Assembly (NCBI RefSeq): GCF_030283205.1
Contig: NZ_JASNWF010000003.1
Span: forward strand, 372,001 to 436,000
Direction: 5' to 3'
DNA from: Actinomadura opuntiae
GTDB lineage: Bacteria; Actinomycetota; Actinomycetes; Streptosporangiales; Streptosporangiaceae
Length of the DNA: 64,000 nt
Positions 8,958 to 17,314 of the stretch are shown here, piece after piece. A program made the translations under genes and the position numbers. How positions within the stretch are numbered: the stretch's first letter is position 1; each line of letters opens with the position of its first letter. The notes under the pieces are model-generated. The model did no database searches, was not told the origin of the DNA, and saw only the letters and a program-made list of their open reading frames with translations.

Positions 8958-10268
8958 CTACTTGACCAGCGCGTCGCCGTCGCGGACGGCCTGGTCGGCG
9001 GCCTGCTGCGGGGTGAGCTTGCCGAGGTACATGTCGTTGAAGGTCTGGTTGAGCTTGTTCTCGAACGCGGTGAAGCCGGTCGTGACGGGCAGGTTGAACG
9101 TGGCGCCCCGCGACTCCTCCAGGAAGGGCGAGACGTCCAGGCCCTTCTGCTTCCAGTAGTCGAGGTAGCCCTGGGACAGGCCGTTCAGCGCGGGGAAGAC
9201 GTAGCCGCCGTCCGCCATGATCTTCTGCGCCTCGGGGCCGCCGAGGTAGCGGGCCAGCTTCATCGCGGCCTCCCTGTGCGGGCTCCTGGCGTAGACGGCC
9301 TCGGAGAGCCCGTTGATGTTCACCACGCGTCCGGCCGGGCCCGCGGGCATCGACGCGACGCCGATCTTGAAGTCGGCGCCGGGGGCGACGAACGGCAGCA
9401 GCGCGTTGTTGGCGGGGAACATCGCCACCCGGCCCTGCTTGAACATCTCGTTGATCTTGTCGCTGGGCGGGTTGGTCTGCGCGGCGGGCGGCGCCACGTG
9501 GTACTTGTTCACCAGGTCGACGCCGAACTGCAGGGCCTGCACCGAGGCGGCGTCGTTGAAGGCGTACTTGCCGAACGGCCTGTCGACCAGCTTGCCGCCG
9601 TTGGAGCTCACCCAGTTCATCCACTGGGTCTGGTAGTGGTTCCAGGACGCGAAGCCGTACTGCTTCACCTTGCCGGCGTCGAATCCCGGCTGGTCGGGGT
9701 GCTTGCCGTTGTCGTCGACCGTCAGCTTGCGGGCGGTCTCCAGCAGGGTGCCCGAACCGTCGGGCGCCCAGGTGAGCTTGTCCGGCATCGTGACGCCGGC
9801 CTTCTTGAACAGGTCCTGGTTGTAGAGGAGCCCGACGATGCCGAAGTCCTTCGGCACGCCGTACAGCTTGCCCTTGTAGGTGTAGGACTGCACGACGTTG
9901 GCGTTGTACTTCGTGGTGTCGAGCTTGAGGGTGCTCAGGTCGGCCAGGATCCCCTTGGTGACGAACTCGGGGAACTGGGAGGTCTGCATCCAGAAGACGT
10001 CCGGCGCCGTGCCGGCGACCGCGTCGGCGGTCATCTTGGTCCAGTACTGGTCGTACGGGAGCTGTTCGAGTTTCACGTGGACGTCGGGGTTGGCCTTCTC
10101 GAACGCGGCCATCACCTTCTGGTAGCCGACCTTCTGCTGGTCGTCCCAGAGCCGGTAGGTGAGCGTGACGGAGCCTCCGGAGTCGCCGGAACCGCCGCAG
10201 GCCGTCGCGGTGGAGACGAGCGCGGCGCCGAGCACGGCCGCGATCGCGCGGATTCGGGGGGATGTCAT
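8958..10268 (-). CDS. ABC sugar transporter, solute-binding lipoprotein (family 1)
   Basis: 436 residues. A lipoprotein signal with lipobox STATAC (Cys24) is followed by a Gly/Ser linker. The mature part is a periplasmic-binding-protein type 2 fold (VTLTYRLWDDQQKV, DVHVKLEQLPYDQY, DVFWMQTSQFPEFV, GVPKDFGIVGLLYN) typical of MalE/UgpB oligosaccharide binders. It would sit on the outer face of the membrane and deliver ligand to the two permeases encoded just upstream in the operon. Ligand is not evident from sequence; the neighbouring glycosidases suggest an alpha-galactosyl or N-acetylhexosaminyl saccharide. SD AGAGGTC precedes the ATG. Confidence 0.92.
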   Translation of the reverse strand: MTSPRIRAIAAVLGAALVSTATACGGSGDSGGSVTLTYRLWDDQQKVGYQKVMAAFEKANPDVHVKLEQLPYDQYWTKMTADAVAGTAPDVFWMQTSQFPEFVTKGILADLSTLKLDTTKYNANVVQSYTYKGKLYGVPKDFGIVGLLYNQDLFKKAGVTMPDKLTWAPDGSGTLLETARKLTVDDNGKHPDQPGFDAGKVKQYGFASWNHYQTQWMNWVSSNGGKLVDRPFGKYAFNDAASVQALQFGVDLVNKYHVAPPAAQTNPPSDKINEMFKQGRVAMFPANNALLPFVAPGADFKIGVASMPAGPAGRVVNINGLSEAVYARSPHREAAMKLARYLGGPEAQKIMADGGYVFPALNGLSQGYLDYWKQKGLDVSPFLEESRGATFNLPVTTGFTAFENKLNQTFNDMYLGKLTPQQAADQAVRDGDALVK

Positions 10269-10283
10269 TGCGGCTGACCTCTT

Positions 10284-11093
10284 CTACTTGAGGCCGGTGA
10301 GGACCACCGAGCGGACGATGTATCTCTGGAAGGCGACGAACACCGCGACCATGGGCACCAGGGCGATCAGGGCGGCGGCGGTCATCTGGTTGGGGTCGAC
10401 GCCGATGGCGCCCTTCAGCCCGGCGATCCCCACGGTGACGACCCTGGTGTCGTCACCGCTGGTGATGATCAGCGGCCACATGAAGTTGTTCCAGGACGAG
10501 ATGACGGTGATGATCGCGAGGGTGCCCAGGGCGGGGCGCGACAGCGGGAGGACGATGCGCAGCAGGATGGTGAGCGGCCCCGCCCCGTCGATGCGCGCCG
10601 CGTCCTCCAGCCCGGCGGGCAGGGCGCGGAAGAACTGCCGCATCAGGAAGATCCCGTACGGCGTGCCGAGCAGGTACGGCGCCAGCAGCCCCAGCCAGGT
10701 GTTGACCAGGTGCAGCTCGCGCATGATCAGGAAGAGCGGGATCATGGTGACCGCGCTGGGCACCATCATCGTGGCCACGTACAGCCAGAACAGCACGTCG
10801 CGGCCGCGGAACCGCAGCCGCGCGAACGCGTAGGCGGCGAAGGTGGTGAACACCAGCTGTCCGGCGGTCAGCGCGGCCGTCATCAGCACCGTGTTGCCGA
10901 GGTAGCCGGCGAACCCGGAGTGCATCACCCGGTCGAGGTTGGCGAAGGTGGGCGGCAGCCCGGGCTCCCACGGGTCGGTGCGGCTGAGCTGCCGCGGCGT
11001 CTTCAGCGCGGTCAGCGCCACCAGGAGGTAGGGGAAGACGGAGACGAAGGCGCCGGCGACCAGCGTGGCGTAGAGCGCGGTGCGCTTGACCAT
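10284..11093 (-). CDS. ABC sugar transporter permease, MalG type
   Basis: 269 residues with six hydrophobic segments starting at LYATLVAGAFVSVFPYLLVAL. The cytoplasmic EAA loop that docks the ATPase is present near residue 170 (EDAARIDGAGPLTILLRIVLP region). The C-terminal QRYIVRSVVLTGLK is characteristic of MalG/CUT1 permeases. It pairs with the MalF-type permease (9-nt gap) and the binding protein. No ATP-binding subunit is encoded in the window; actinomycete CUT1 systems often share a multitask ATPase (MsiK) encoded elsewhere. Strong SD GAGGAGGGATC. Confidence 0.93.
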   Translation of the reverse strand: MVKRTALYATLVAGAFVSVFPYLLVALTALKTPRQLSRTDPWEPGLPPTFANLDRVMHSGFAGYLGNTVLMTAALTAGQLVFTTFAAYAFARLRFRGRDVLFWLYVATMMVPSAVTMIPLFLIMRELHLVNTWLGLLAPYLLGTPYGIFLMRQFFRALPAGLEDAARIDGAGPLTILLRIVLPLSRPALGTLAIITVISSWNNFMWPLIITSGDDTRVVTVGIAGLKGAIGVDPNQMTAAALIALVPMVAVFVAFQRYIVRSVVLTGLK

Positions 11094-11102
11094 GATCCCT
11101 CC

Positions 11103-12158
11103 TCAGCTCAGGTCGTAGGTGGTGCGCTTGGCGAAGAACCGGACCTGGGCGAGCGTCACCGCGAGGATGAGCAGGAACAGCAGCGCGGCCAGCGTCGAGG
11201 CGTAGCCGAAGTCGAACTGCCGGAAGGCCGTCTCGTAGATCCTGAAGTTGAGGACCTCGGTGCTGCCGCTCGGCCCGCCGTCGGTCATCGCGTAGACCGT
11301 GTCGAAGATCTGGAACGCGCCCACCAGGTTCGTCACGGTGACGAAGAACGTCGTCGGGTTCAGCAGCGGCAGGGTGATCTGGAAGAACCGCTGGACCGGG
11401 TTCGCGCCGTCGGTGGCCGCCGCGTCGTACAGCTCCTGCGGGATGCCCTGCAGCCCGGCCAGGAAGAACAGCATGGTGTAGCCGCTGTACTGCCAGACGT
11501 TGACGAGCGCGACGGACGGCAGCGCCCACGAGGGGTCGGTCAGCCAGTCCGGCCCGCTCACGCCGGCGACGCCGAGCAGCTTGTTCAGCGCGCCGTCCCG
11601 CGGGTCGAAGATCCACGTCCACACCAGGCCCATCACGATCGGCGTGGCCATCCACGGCACGACGAACAGCGCGCGGTAGAACGCCACGCCCTTGACCCGC
11701 TGGTTGAGCAGCAGGGCCAGCAGCAGGCCGAGGACGGTCTGCACCGGGATGCTCAGCAGGACGAACAGGACCGTCACCCAGACCGAGTGCCAGGTCCCGC
11801 CGTCCCCGGCGAGCCGCCGGTAGTTCGCCAGGCCGGCGAAGGACGGGCTGGACAGCAGCTCCCAGTGGAACAGGCTCAGCCCGAGCACGATCAGCAGGGG
11901 CAGCAGCAGGAAGGCGAACACCCCGAACAGGCTCGGAGCGACGAACAGGTAGGCGTACCAGTTCCTGTGCCGCAGGCGCCGGACACGGCGCGGAGCGGGC
12001 GCCGCACCGTTCCCGGTTTCGGGCTCGGTGGCGGGCTCGGTAGCGGTGGCGCGGTCGGGGTCGGGGTCGGTGGCGCGGTCGGGGCCGGCGGCGCGGTCGG
12101 GTGCGGTGGCGCCCGGCGGGCCGGCCTGTTCCGGCAGACGGTTCGCGCTGCTCGTCAC
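11103..12158 (-). CDS. ABC sugar transporter permease, MalF type, with low-complexity N-terminal extension
   Basis: 351 residues. A hydrophilic N-terminus of about 70 residues rich in Pro/Ala/Thr/Asp/Glu and then Arg precedes the first membrane helix (WYAYLFVAPSLFGVFAFLLLPLL). The EAA loop is near QELYDAAATDGANPVQRFF. GTG 12158 is chosen because it overlaps the GH36 stop by 4 bases, the usual translational coupling. The extension is encoded by imperfect GC-rich repeats and is probably disordered and cytoplasmic. Confidence 0.9.
   Translation of the reverse strand: MTSSANRLPEQAGPPGATAPDRAAGPDRATDPDPDRATATEPATEPETGNGAAPAPRRVRRLRHRNWYAYLFVAPSLFGVFAFLLLPLLIVLGLSLFHWELLSSPSFAGLANYRRLAGDGGTWHSVWVTVLFVLLSIPVQTVLGLLLALLLNQRVKGVAFYRALFVVPWMATPIVMGLVWTWIFDPRDGALNKLLGVAGVSGPDWLTDPSWALPSVALVNVWQYSGYTMLFFLAGLQGIPQELYDAAATDGANPVQRFFQITLPLLNPTTFFVTVTNLVGAFQIFDTVYAMTDGGPSGSTEVLNFRIYETAFRQFDFGYASTLAALLFLLILAVTLAQVRFFAKRTTYDLS
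12024..12115. repeat. Imperfect GC-rich short tandem repeats within the MalF-type gene
   Basis: Repeated variants of ggtggcgcggtcgggg encode the Asp/Arg/Ala/Thr/Pro-rich leader of the permease. The units are degenerate and stay in frame. This kind of sequence is prone to length change between strains. Confidence 0.5.
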
Positions 12159-13468
12159 GACGGCTCCGTCCGCGTCGGGACCATCAGCCGCCGGGTCGTC
12201 TCCAGGCCCCAGGCGTCCAGCGCGGCGATCGGGTCGCCGGATCCGCGCAGCCCACCACCGGCCTCGATGTGCTCGGCCCACTGCTCGCGCGCCTCGACCT
12301 CCGGCCGGGCCATGATGCAGTCGGGGTCGTTGACCCACCAGCGGGCGTGCAGGAACTCGCGCGCGGCGCCGGTGAGCCGGGCGCCGAGCTGCGACGGCTG
12401 GCTGAGGTCGCCCGCCTTCGGCAGCACGCGGGGCGCGGTGTCCGGGCTGACGCGCATGATGTCGGCCAGGCCGATGCTCGGCAGCATGGGCGCGCCGCAG
12501 GCGTGCAGCGCGGCGTCCGGGCCGATGGCCGTGCGGATCAGTTCGAGGCCGCGGCGGTAGGCGGCGATCGGGCCGACGTCCTCGTGCCGCCGTCCGGGCA
12601 GCGCCCCCGCGTAGAGGTAGTCGAGCTTGAAGTGGCTCAGGCCCAGCGCCCGGAACCGCGTGAAGACCTCGGCCAGGTGGGCGGCGGCGTCGGGATGCGT
12701 GACGTCGAGGACGGCGAGGTCCTGGTCCCACATCACGCCCGCGTGCGCGTCGCCGACAAGCCAGTCGGGGTGGTCGCGGAAAACGCGGCTCTGCCGGCCG
12801 ACTAGGAAGGGCGCCACCCAGATGCCTGCGCGCCGGCCGGTCTCCAGGACGGCGCCGACGGCCCGTTCCAGCGACCCGAACCCGGGGCGCGGCTCCAGCC
12901 AGTCGCCGATCTCGGCCTCGTAGCCGTCGTCGATGAGGAACATGTCGGCGTCGATGCCGTGCCGGTCGGCGAGGGCGAGGTTGGCGAGGACGTCGGCGTC
13001 GGTGACCTTGTCCCAGTAGCCGTACCAGGAGCACCACATCGGCGGCACGGCCGGGAAGCGGTCCGGGGCGTGGCCCTCGGCGATGCTCTCCGCCCACCAC
13101 CGCAGCGCGGTGTCGAGGCCGCCGTCGATCTCGTGGCGCGTGACGGGCCCGTCGGCGGACACGACCAGCCGGCCGCCGGCCTCGCGGGCCCGGATGGAGG
13201 GCACCTCGTGCGGGCCGGGGCCCGAGAAGACCGAGACCGGGCCGCCGTCACCGGGATCGACCGCCAGCAGCCCCTCGCCCTGGAACGTCCCGGCCGGAAC
13301 GGGCGTCTCCGGGCGGTAGCAGATGGTCTGCACGTTGTCGTCGGCGGGCCGCGGCGGCGTCTCGCCCGGCCGGTGGGCGCCGGTCGGGCTCCAGGACTGC
13401 CAGCCGAACTCGAACACCCGCGTCCGGGGCGAGAGACCGGTGATCTCTCCGACATCGGTGAACGGCAT
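12155..13468 (-). CDS. Alpha-galactosidase, GH36 (clan GH-D), cytoplasmic
   Basis: 437 residues without a signal peptide. A short N-terminal beta domain leads to the barrel signature PPMWCSWYGYWDKVT (about 142-156). The nucleophile is D283 in HFKLDYLYAG and the acid/base D343 in MRVSPDTAP; DADMFLIDDGYE (about 173-184) is the substrate-binding DD. This matches compact GH36 alpha-galactosidases, which hydrolyse terminal alpha-galactosides. As first gene of the operon, just after the promoter at 13511-13539, it probably processes imported saccharides. It is shorter than classical 700-residue GH36 enzymes but complete for the compact subgroup. Confidence 0.88.
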   Translation of the reverse strand: MPFTDVGEITGLSPRTRVFEFGWQSWSPTGAHRPGETPPRPADDNVQTICYRPETPVPAGTFQGEGLLAVDPGDGGPVSVFSGPGPHEVPSIRAREAGGRLVVSADGPVTRHEIDGGLDTALRWWAESIAEGHAPDRFPAVPPMWCSWYGYWDKVTDADVLANLALADRHGIDADMFLIDDGYEAEIGDWLEPRPGFGSLERAVGAVLETGRRAGIWVAPFLVGRQSRVFRDHPDWLVGDAHAGVMWDQDLAVLDVTHPDAAAHLAEVFTRFRALGLSHFKLDYLYAGALPGRRHEDVGPIAAYRRGLELIRTAIGPDAALHACGAPMLPSIGLADIMRVSPDTAPRVLPKAGDLSQPSQLGARLTGAAREFLHARWWVNDPDCIMARPEVEAREQWAEHIEAGGGLRGSGDPIAALDAWGLETTRRLMVPTRTEPS

Positions 13469-13510
13469 CGGATGCTCTCACTTCCAGGAGAGTTATACAG
13501 GAGACCATCA

Positions 13511-13539
13511 TTAGTACACTGGCCACCGATAGATGGCAA
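13511..13539 (-). promoter_or_regulatory. Promoter of the glycan-utilisation operon
   Basis: On the minus strand, TTGCCA (13539-13534) and TACTAA (13516-13511) are separated by 17 bp, a good housekeeping-type -35/-10 pair. Predicted start is near 13504, about 36 nt before the GH36 ATG. The adjacent A/T-rich stretch down to about 13490 is a candidate for the ROK operator. Confidence 0.6.
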
Positions 13540-13547
13540 TGGGTCGG

Positions 13548-13576
13548 TTGTGCGACGGTCGGGTGCTGCCTAGGCT
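13548..13576 (+). promoter_or_regulatory. Promoter of the ROK regulator gene
   Basis: TTGTGC (13548-13553) and TAGGCT (13571-13576) are separated by 17 bp. TAGGCT is a common actinobacterial -10. Predicted start is near 13583, giving a 47-nt leader. Its -35 lies only 8 bp from the -35 of the divergent operon promoter, so one bound repressor could act on both. Confidence 0.6.
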
Positions 13577-13629
13577 GACAGGGTGAGTTGTTGACGAGCT
13601 CGCCCCCCTGTTTCGAAGGGAACCTTCTG

Positions 13630-14826
13630 ATGTCGACGATGCCGCCGATGGGCGGCGACCTGTCCCGGTTGCGGCAGCTCAACGCGCTGACCGTGATCAA
13701 GACGCTGCGCGGAGCCGAGGCGGCGACCCTGTCCGCGCTGGCCGAGCGCACCGGGCTGTCGCGGCCGTCCACCAAGGAGGTCATCGACGAGCTGAGCGCC
13801 ATGGGATGGGTGGAGGAGGTCCCCCCGGCGCCCGGCACGATGGGCCGGCCGGCCCGGCGCTACCGGTTCCGCGCGGACGGCGGGCACCTCATGGGCATCG
13901 ACGTCGGCGCGTACCACATCCGCGCCGCCCTCGCCGATCTCGACGGCAACGTCCTCGCCGAGACGCGCCGCCCGGCGCACCCCGACGCGCCGATCGAGGA
14001 CCGGCTGGCCGCGATACGACAGGCCGCCGCCGCCTGCCTCGGCCTGGGCGGGCTGACGATGACCGACCTGTGGACGGTGGCGGTCGGCACCACCGGCCTC
14101 GTCGACTCCGACGGCCGCGTCATCATGTCGGCGTCCATCCCGGCCTGGCGGGACCTCGATCTCGAGGGCCTGCTCGGCGAGATGTTCCCCTGCCGGGTGC
14201 TGGTCGAGAACGACAGCCGCCTGGCCGCCCTCGCCGAGACCAGGCGGGGCGTCGCCCGCGACGCCAGGGACGTGGTGTTCCTGCACATCGGGCGCCGCAT
14301 GGGCACCGGTCTGATCATCGACGGCAGGCTGCACCGCGGCTTCGGGGCGGCCGCCGGCGAGATCGTCATGCTCCCCGAGGCGGGCTGGAGGGACGGGCCC
14401 GAGGACCTCAACAACGCCGCGGTCGTCCCCGAGGGCTTACCGCCCGAGGACGCCGCCGGGTTCACGCTGGCCGCCGCGCGCAACGGCGATCCGACGGCGC
14501 TGGAGGCCGTCGGGCGCTTCGCCGACAAGCTCGCGGTCGGCACCGCCGCGGCGGTCCTGCTCCTCGATCCGGAGATCGTGGTGCTCGGCGGGGGCTTCTC
14601 CCGCTCCGCCGACGTGCTGCTGCCGCCCCTGCGCATCCGCCTCGAACGGGTCTGCCTGCGCATGCCGAAGCTCAGCGGTTCCACGCTCGGCGACGAGTGC
14701 GTCGTGCTCGGCGCCATCGACTACGCCATCGAGCACCTCGATCAGCTCTTCTTCGCCCCCGACGCCCCCGCCCTGCGCCCGCCGGTGCGTCCCGCGACCT
14801 CGCCGGCGAGCCCCGACCCCGCCTGA
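13630..14826 (+). CDS. ROK-family transcriptional regulator
   Basis: 398 residues. An N-terminal winged helix (LNALTVIKTLRGAEAATLSALAERTGLSRPSTKEVIDEL region, about 15-70) is followed by a ROK sugar-kinase-like domain starting at LMGIDVGAYHIRAALADLDG. VLVENDSRLAALAE and the glycine-rich LLDPEIVVLGGGFS are kept. The zinc motif CGxxGCxE usual after the GTG/E segment is absent (GFGAAAGEIVMLPEAG), so it is a diverged, probably zinc-free regulator. It likely represses the divergent operon and responds to a sugar released by it. ATG 13630 is chosen over an upstream in-frame ATG because GAAGGGA precedes it. Confidence 0.88.
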   Translation: MSTMPPMGGDLSRLRQLNALTVIKTLRGAEAATLSALAERTGLSRPSTKEVIDELSAMGWVEEVPPAPGTMGRPARRYRFRADGGHLMGIDVGAYHIRAALADLDGNVLAETRRPAHPDAPIEDRLAAIRQAAAACLGLGGLTMTDLWTVAVGTTGLVDSDGRVIMSASIPAWRDLDLEGLLGEMFPCRVLVENDSRLAALAETRRGVARDARDVVFLHIGRRMGTGLIIDGRLHRGFGAAAGEIVMLPEAGWRDGPEDLNNAAVVPEGLPPEDAAGFTLAAARNGDPTALEAVGRFADKLAVGTAAAVLLLDPEIVVLGGGFSRSADVLLPPLRIRLERVCLRMPKLSGSTLGDECVVLGAIDYAIEHLDQLFFAPDAPALRPPVRPATSPASPDPA

Positions 14827-15025
14827 ACCTCCGCATCGGGAAGACCACCGGCCGGGGCATCGAGCCCGACACGGTCCCGGCTGCGGCCCAGGTCAGGCCC
14901 GTCGAGGCCCAAGCCCGCCCAGTGCGTCGGCACCAGGGCGCGCGTGCGGCTGGTCCGGGCGCACCAGGCGAAGACGGCGGCACGGGACGATGCCCGGCGG
15001 GGGTGCCCGAGGGAAGTGTTGGAGG

Positions 15026-15042
15026 CGCGCGGATTCCGCGCG
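15026..15042. promoter_or_regulatory. 17-bp palindrome upstream of the MMPL operon
   Basis: CGCGCGGA-T-TCCGCGCG is a perfect inverted repeat 37 bp before the MMPL start, with outer GGGAAG (15011-15016) and CTTCCC (15048-15053) also inverted. It could be an operator for the operon's own response regulator or a hairpin in the leader. It is not followed by a T run, so an intrinsic terminator for the ROK gene is less likely. Confidence 0.4.
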
Positions 15043-15078
15043 TTCCCCTTCCCTAGCGGTGTCTGGAGTGATCAGCAG

Positions 15079-17307
15079 GTGGCGACATTTCTCTACCGGG
15101 TCGGACGGTGGGCCTTCCGGCGGCGCCGGCTCGTGATCGGTTTGTGGCTCGGCGTCCTGGTGCTCGCCGGGGTCGCCGCCGCCACGGCGCCGGCCGGGCA
15201 GGACGAGGACCTCTCCATGCCCGGCACCGAGTCGCAGAAGGCGTTCGACCTGCTGGACGAGCGCTTCCCCCAGAGCAACGCCCAGGGAGCCGAGGCCCGC
15301 CTGGTGTTCCAGGCCCCGGACGGCCAGCGCGTGACGGCCGGCAAGAACAAGGCGGCCGTCGAGGAGACGCTCGGCTCGCTGGACGGGGGCGCTCAGGTCG
15401 CGTCGGCCACCGACCCCTACAAGACCGGCGCCGTCAGCAAGGACGGCACCATCGCCTACTCCACGATCACCTACACCGCGGACGCCGTCGACCTGACCGA
15501 GCCGACGAAGAGCGCCCTCGAGGACGCCGCGGGCAAGGCCCGGGACGCGGGGCTGACCGTGGAGATCGGCGGCTCGGCCCTGGACGCGGAGGAGGCGCCG
15601 GGCGGTACGACCGAGATGATCGGCGTGGTGGTGGCGGCGGTGGTGCTGGTCCTCGCCCTCGGGTCGCTGGTCGCGGCCGGACTGTCGCTGCTGACCGCCT
15701 TCTGGGGCGTGGCCATCGCCTTCGGCCTGGTCACCGCGCTTGCCGTTCCGCTGGGCCTGACGTCCACGGTCGCCATCCTGGCGCTGATGCTGGGGCTGGC
15801 GGTCGGGATCGACTACGCGCTCTTCATCACCTCCCGCTTCCGCGACGAGCGCGCCCGGGGCGGCGATCCTGAGGAGGCCGCCGGCCGGGCGGTGGGCACG
15901 GCCGGGTCCGCCGTCGTCTTCGCCGGCGCGACCGTCTTCATCGCCCTGGTCGGGCTGGGGGTCGTCGGGATCCCCGAACTGACGAAGATGGGCATGGCCG
16001 GCGCGGGCGCCGTGGCCCTCGCCGTCCTCGTCGCGCTGACCCTCGTCCCCGCGCTGTTCGGCTTCTTCGGCCGGCGGGTACTGTCGCGCGCCGTCCGCAA
16101 GGCGGGTCGAACGGGCGGCGAGCCCCCGGCGGCCCGTCGGCCCGGGCTCGCCACCCGCTGGGCGCGGTTCGTGCTGCGCCGGCCGGTGACCGTGCTGCTG
16201 GTCGCCGGGATCGGTCTCGGCGCCGTCGCCGTGCCGGCGCTCAGCCTCGAACTCGGGCTGCCCGGAGACGAGTCCAAGTCGGTGGAGACCACCCAGCGCC
16301 GCGCCTACGACCTGCTGTCGGAAGGGTTCGGCCCCGGCTTCAACGGCCCGTTGACCGTGGTCGTGGACATGTCGAAGTCCGCGGACCCGCAGGCCGCCGC
16401 CGACCGGGTCGCCGAGACCGTGCGGGGCGTGGACGGGGTCGCGTCGGTCGGTGATCCGGTTCTCAGCCGGACCAAGGACACGGCCGTCCTCACCGCCGTC
16501 CCGCGGACCGCGCCGGCCAGCGAGAAGACCAAGGACCTGGTGCACGCGATCCGGGAAGAGGTCTCCGGCGTCGAAACACAGACGGGCGCCGAGATCCTGG
16601 TGACCGGTACCACTGCGCTGAACATCGACATCTCCGAAGCGATGTCCGACGCCCTCCTCCCCTACCTGACCGTGGTCATCGGCCTGGCCGTGCTCCTCCT
16701 CATGGTGGTCTTCCGCTCGGTCCTGGTCCCGGTCAAGGCCGCGCTCGGCTTCCTGCTGTCGGTGGGCGCCGCCTTCGGAGTCCTCGTCGCGGTCTTCCAG
16801 TGGGGCTGGGCGGCGGACCTGATCGGCATCGAACAGACCGGGCCGGTGATGTCGCTGATGCCGATCCTCATCATCGGGATCGTGTTCGGCCTCGCCATGG
16901 ACTACGAGGTCTTCCTCCTCACCCGGATGCGGGAGGCCTACGTCCACGGCGCGTCCCCCGGCGAGGCGATCGTCGGCGGTTTCCGGCACAGCGGACGCGT
17001 GGTGGCCGCGGCGGCGATCATCATGATCAGCGTGTTCACCGGGTTCATCGGGATGAGCAACCCGACCATCCAGACGATGGGCCTCGGTTTGGCCTCCGCC
17101 GTCGCCTTCGACGCCTTCGTCGTCCGGATGGCGATCGCGCCCGCCGTCCTGGCACTGCTCGGCCACCGGGCCTGGTGGCTGCCGCGTAGCCTGAACCGTG
17201 TGCTGCCGAACGTGGACATCGAGGGCGAGGCATTGAGCAGGCGCGCCCCGGCCTCCGCGACCGTCCCGGACATGGCGGTGCCGCCGGTCCCCGTCGACGG
17301 GCGCTGA
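15079..17307 (+). CDS. MMPL-family (RND superfamily) membrane transporter
   Basis: 742 residues with the two-fold RND layout: one membrane helix, a first extracytoplasmic loop (about 40-175), five helices including the GxxxDY motif (LAVGIDYALFITSRFRDE), then the same again with FGLAMDYEVFLLTRMREAY. This is the usual MmpL-like size for Streptomyces relatives. Such proteins export lipids, peptides or drugs using proton flux through the DY motifs. GTG 15079 is chosen because it begins just ahead of the first helix and follows GGAG; longer in-frame starts add a basic, non-conserved lead. The sensor kinase follows after 7 nt. Confidence 0.9.
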   Translation: MATFLYRVGRWAFRRRRLVIGLWLGVLVLAGVAAATAPAGQDEDLSMPGTESQKAFDLLDERFPQSNAQGAEARLVFQAPDGQRVTAGKNKAAVEETLGSLDGGAQVASATDPYKTGAVSKDGTIAYSTITYTADAVDLTEPTKSALEDAAGKARDAGLTVEIGGSALDAEEAPGGTTEMIGVVVAAVVLVLALGSLVAAGLSLLTAFWGVAIAFGLVTALAVPLGLTSTVAILALMLGLAVGIDYALFITSRFRDERARGGDPEEAAGRAVGTAGSAVVFAGATVFIALVGLGVVGIPELTKMGMAGAGAVALAVLVALTLVPALFGFFGRRVLSRAVRKAGRTGGEPPAARRPGLATRWARFVLRRPVTVLLVAGIGLGAVAVPALSLELGLPGDESKSVETTQRRAYDLLSEGFGPGFNGPLTVVVDMSKSADPQAAADRVAETVRGVDGVASVGDPVLSRTKDTAVLTAVPRTAPASEKTKDLVHAIREEVSGVETQTGAEILVTGTTALNIDISEAMSDALLPYLTVVIGLAVLLLMVVFRSVLVPVKAALGFLLSVGAAFGVLVAVFQWGWAADLIGIEQTGPVMSLMPILIIGIVFGLAMDYEVFLLTRMREAYVHGASPGEAIVGGFRHSGRVVAAAAIIMISVFTGFIGMSNPTIQTMGLGLASAVAFDAFVVRMAIAPAVLALLGHRAWWLPRSLNRVLPNVDIEGEALSRRAPASATVPDMAVPPVPVDGR

Positions 17308-17314
17308 GCCGGCC

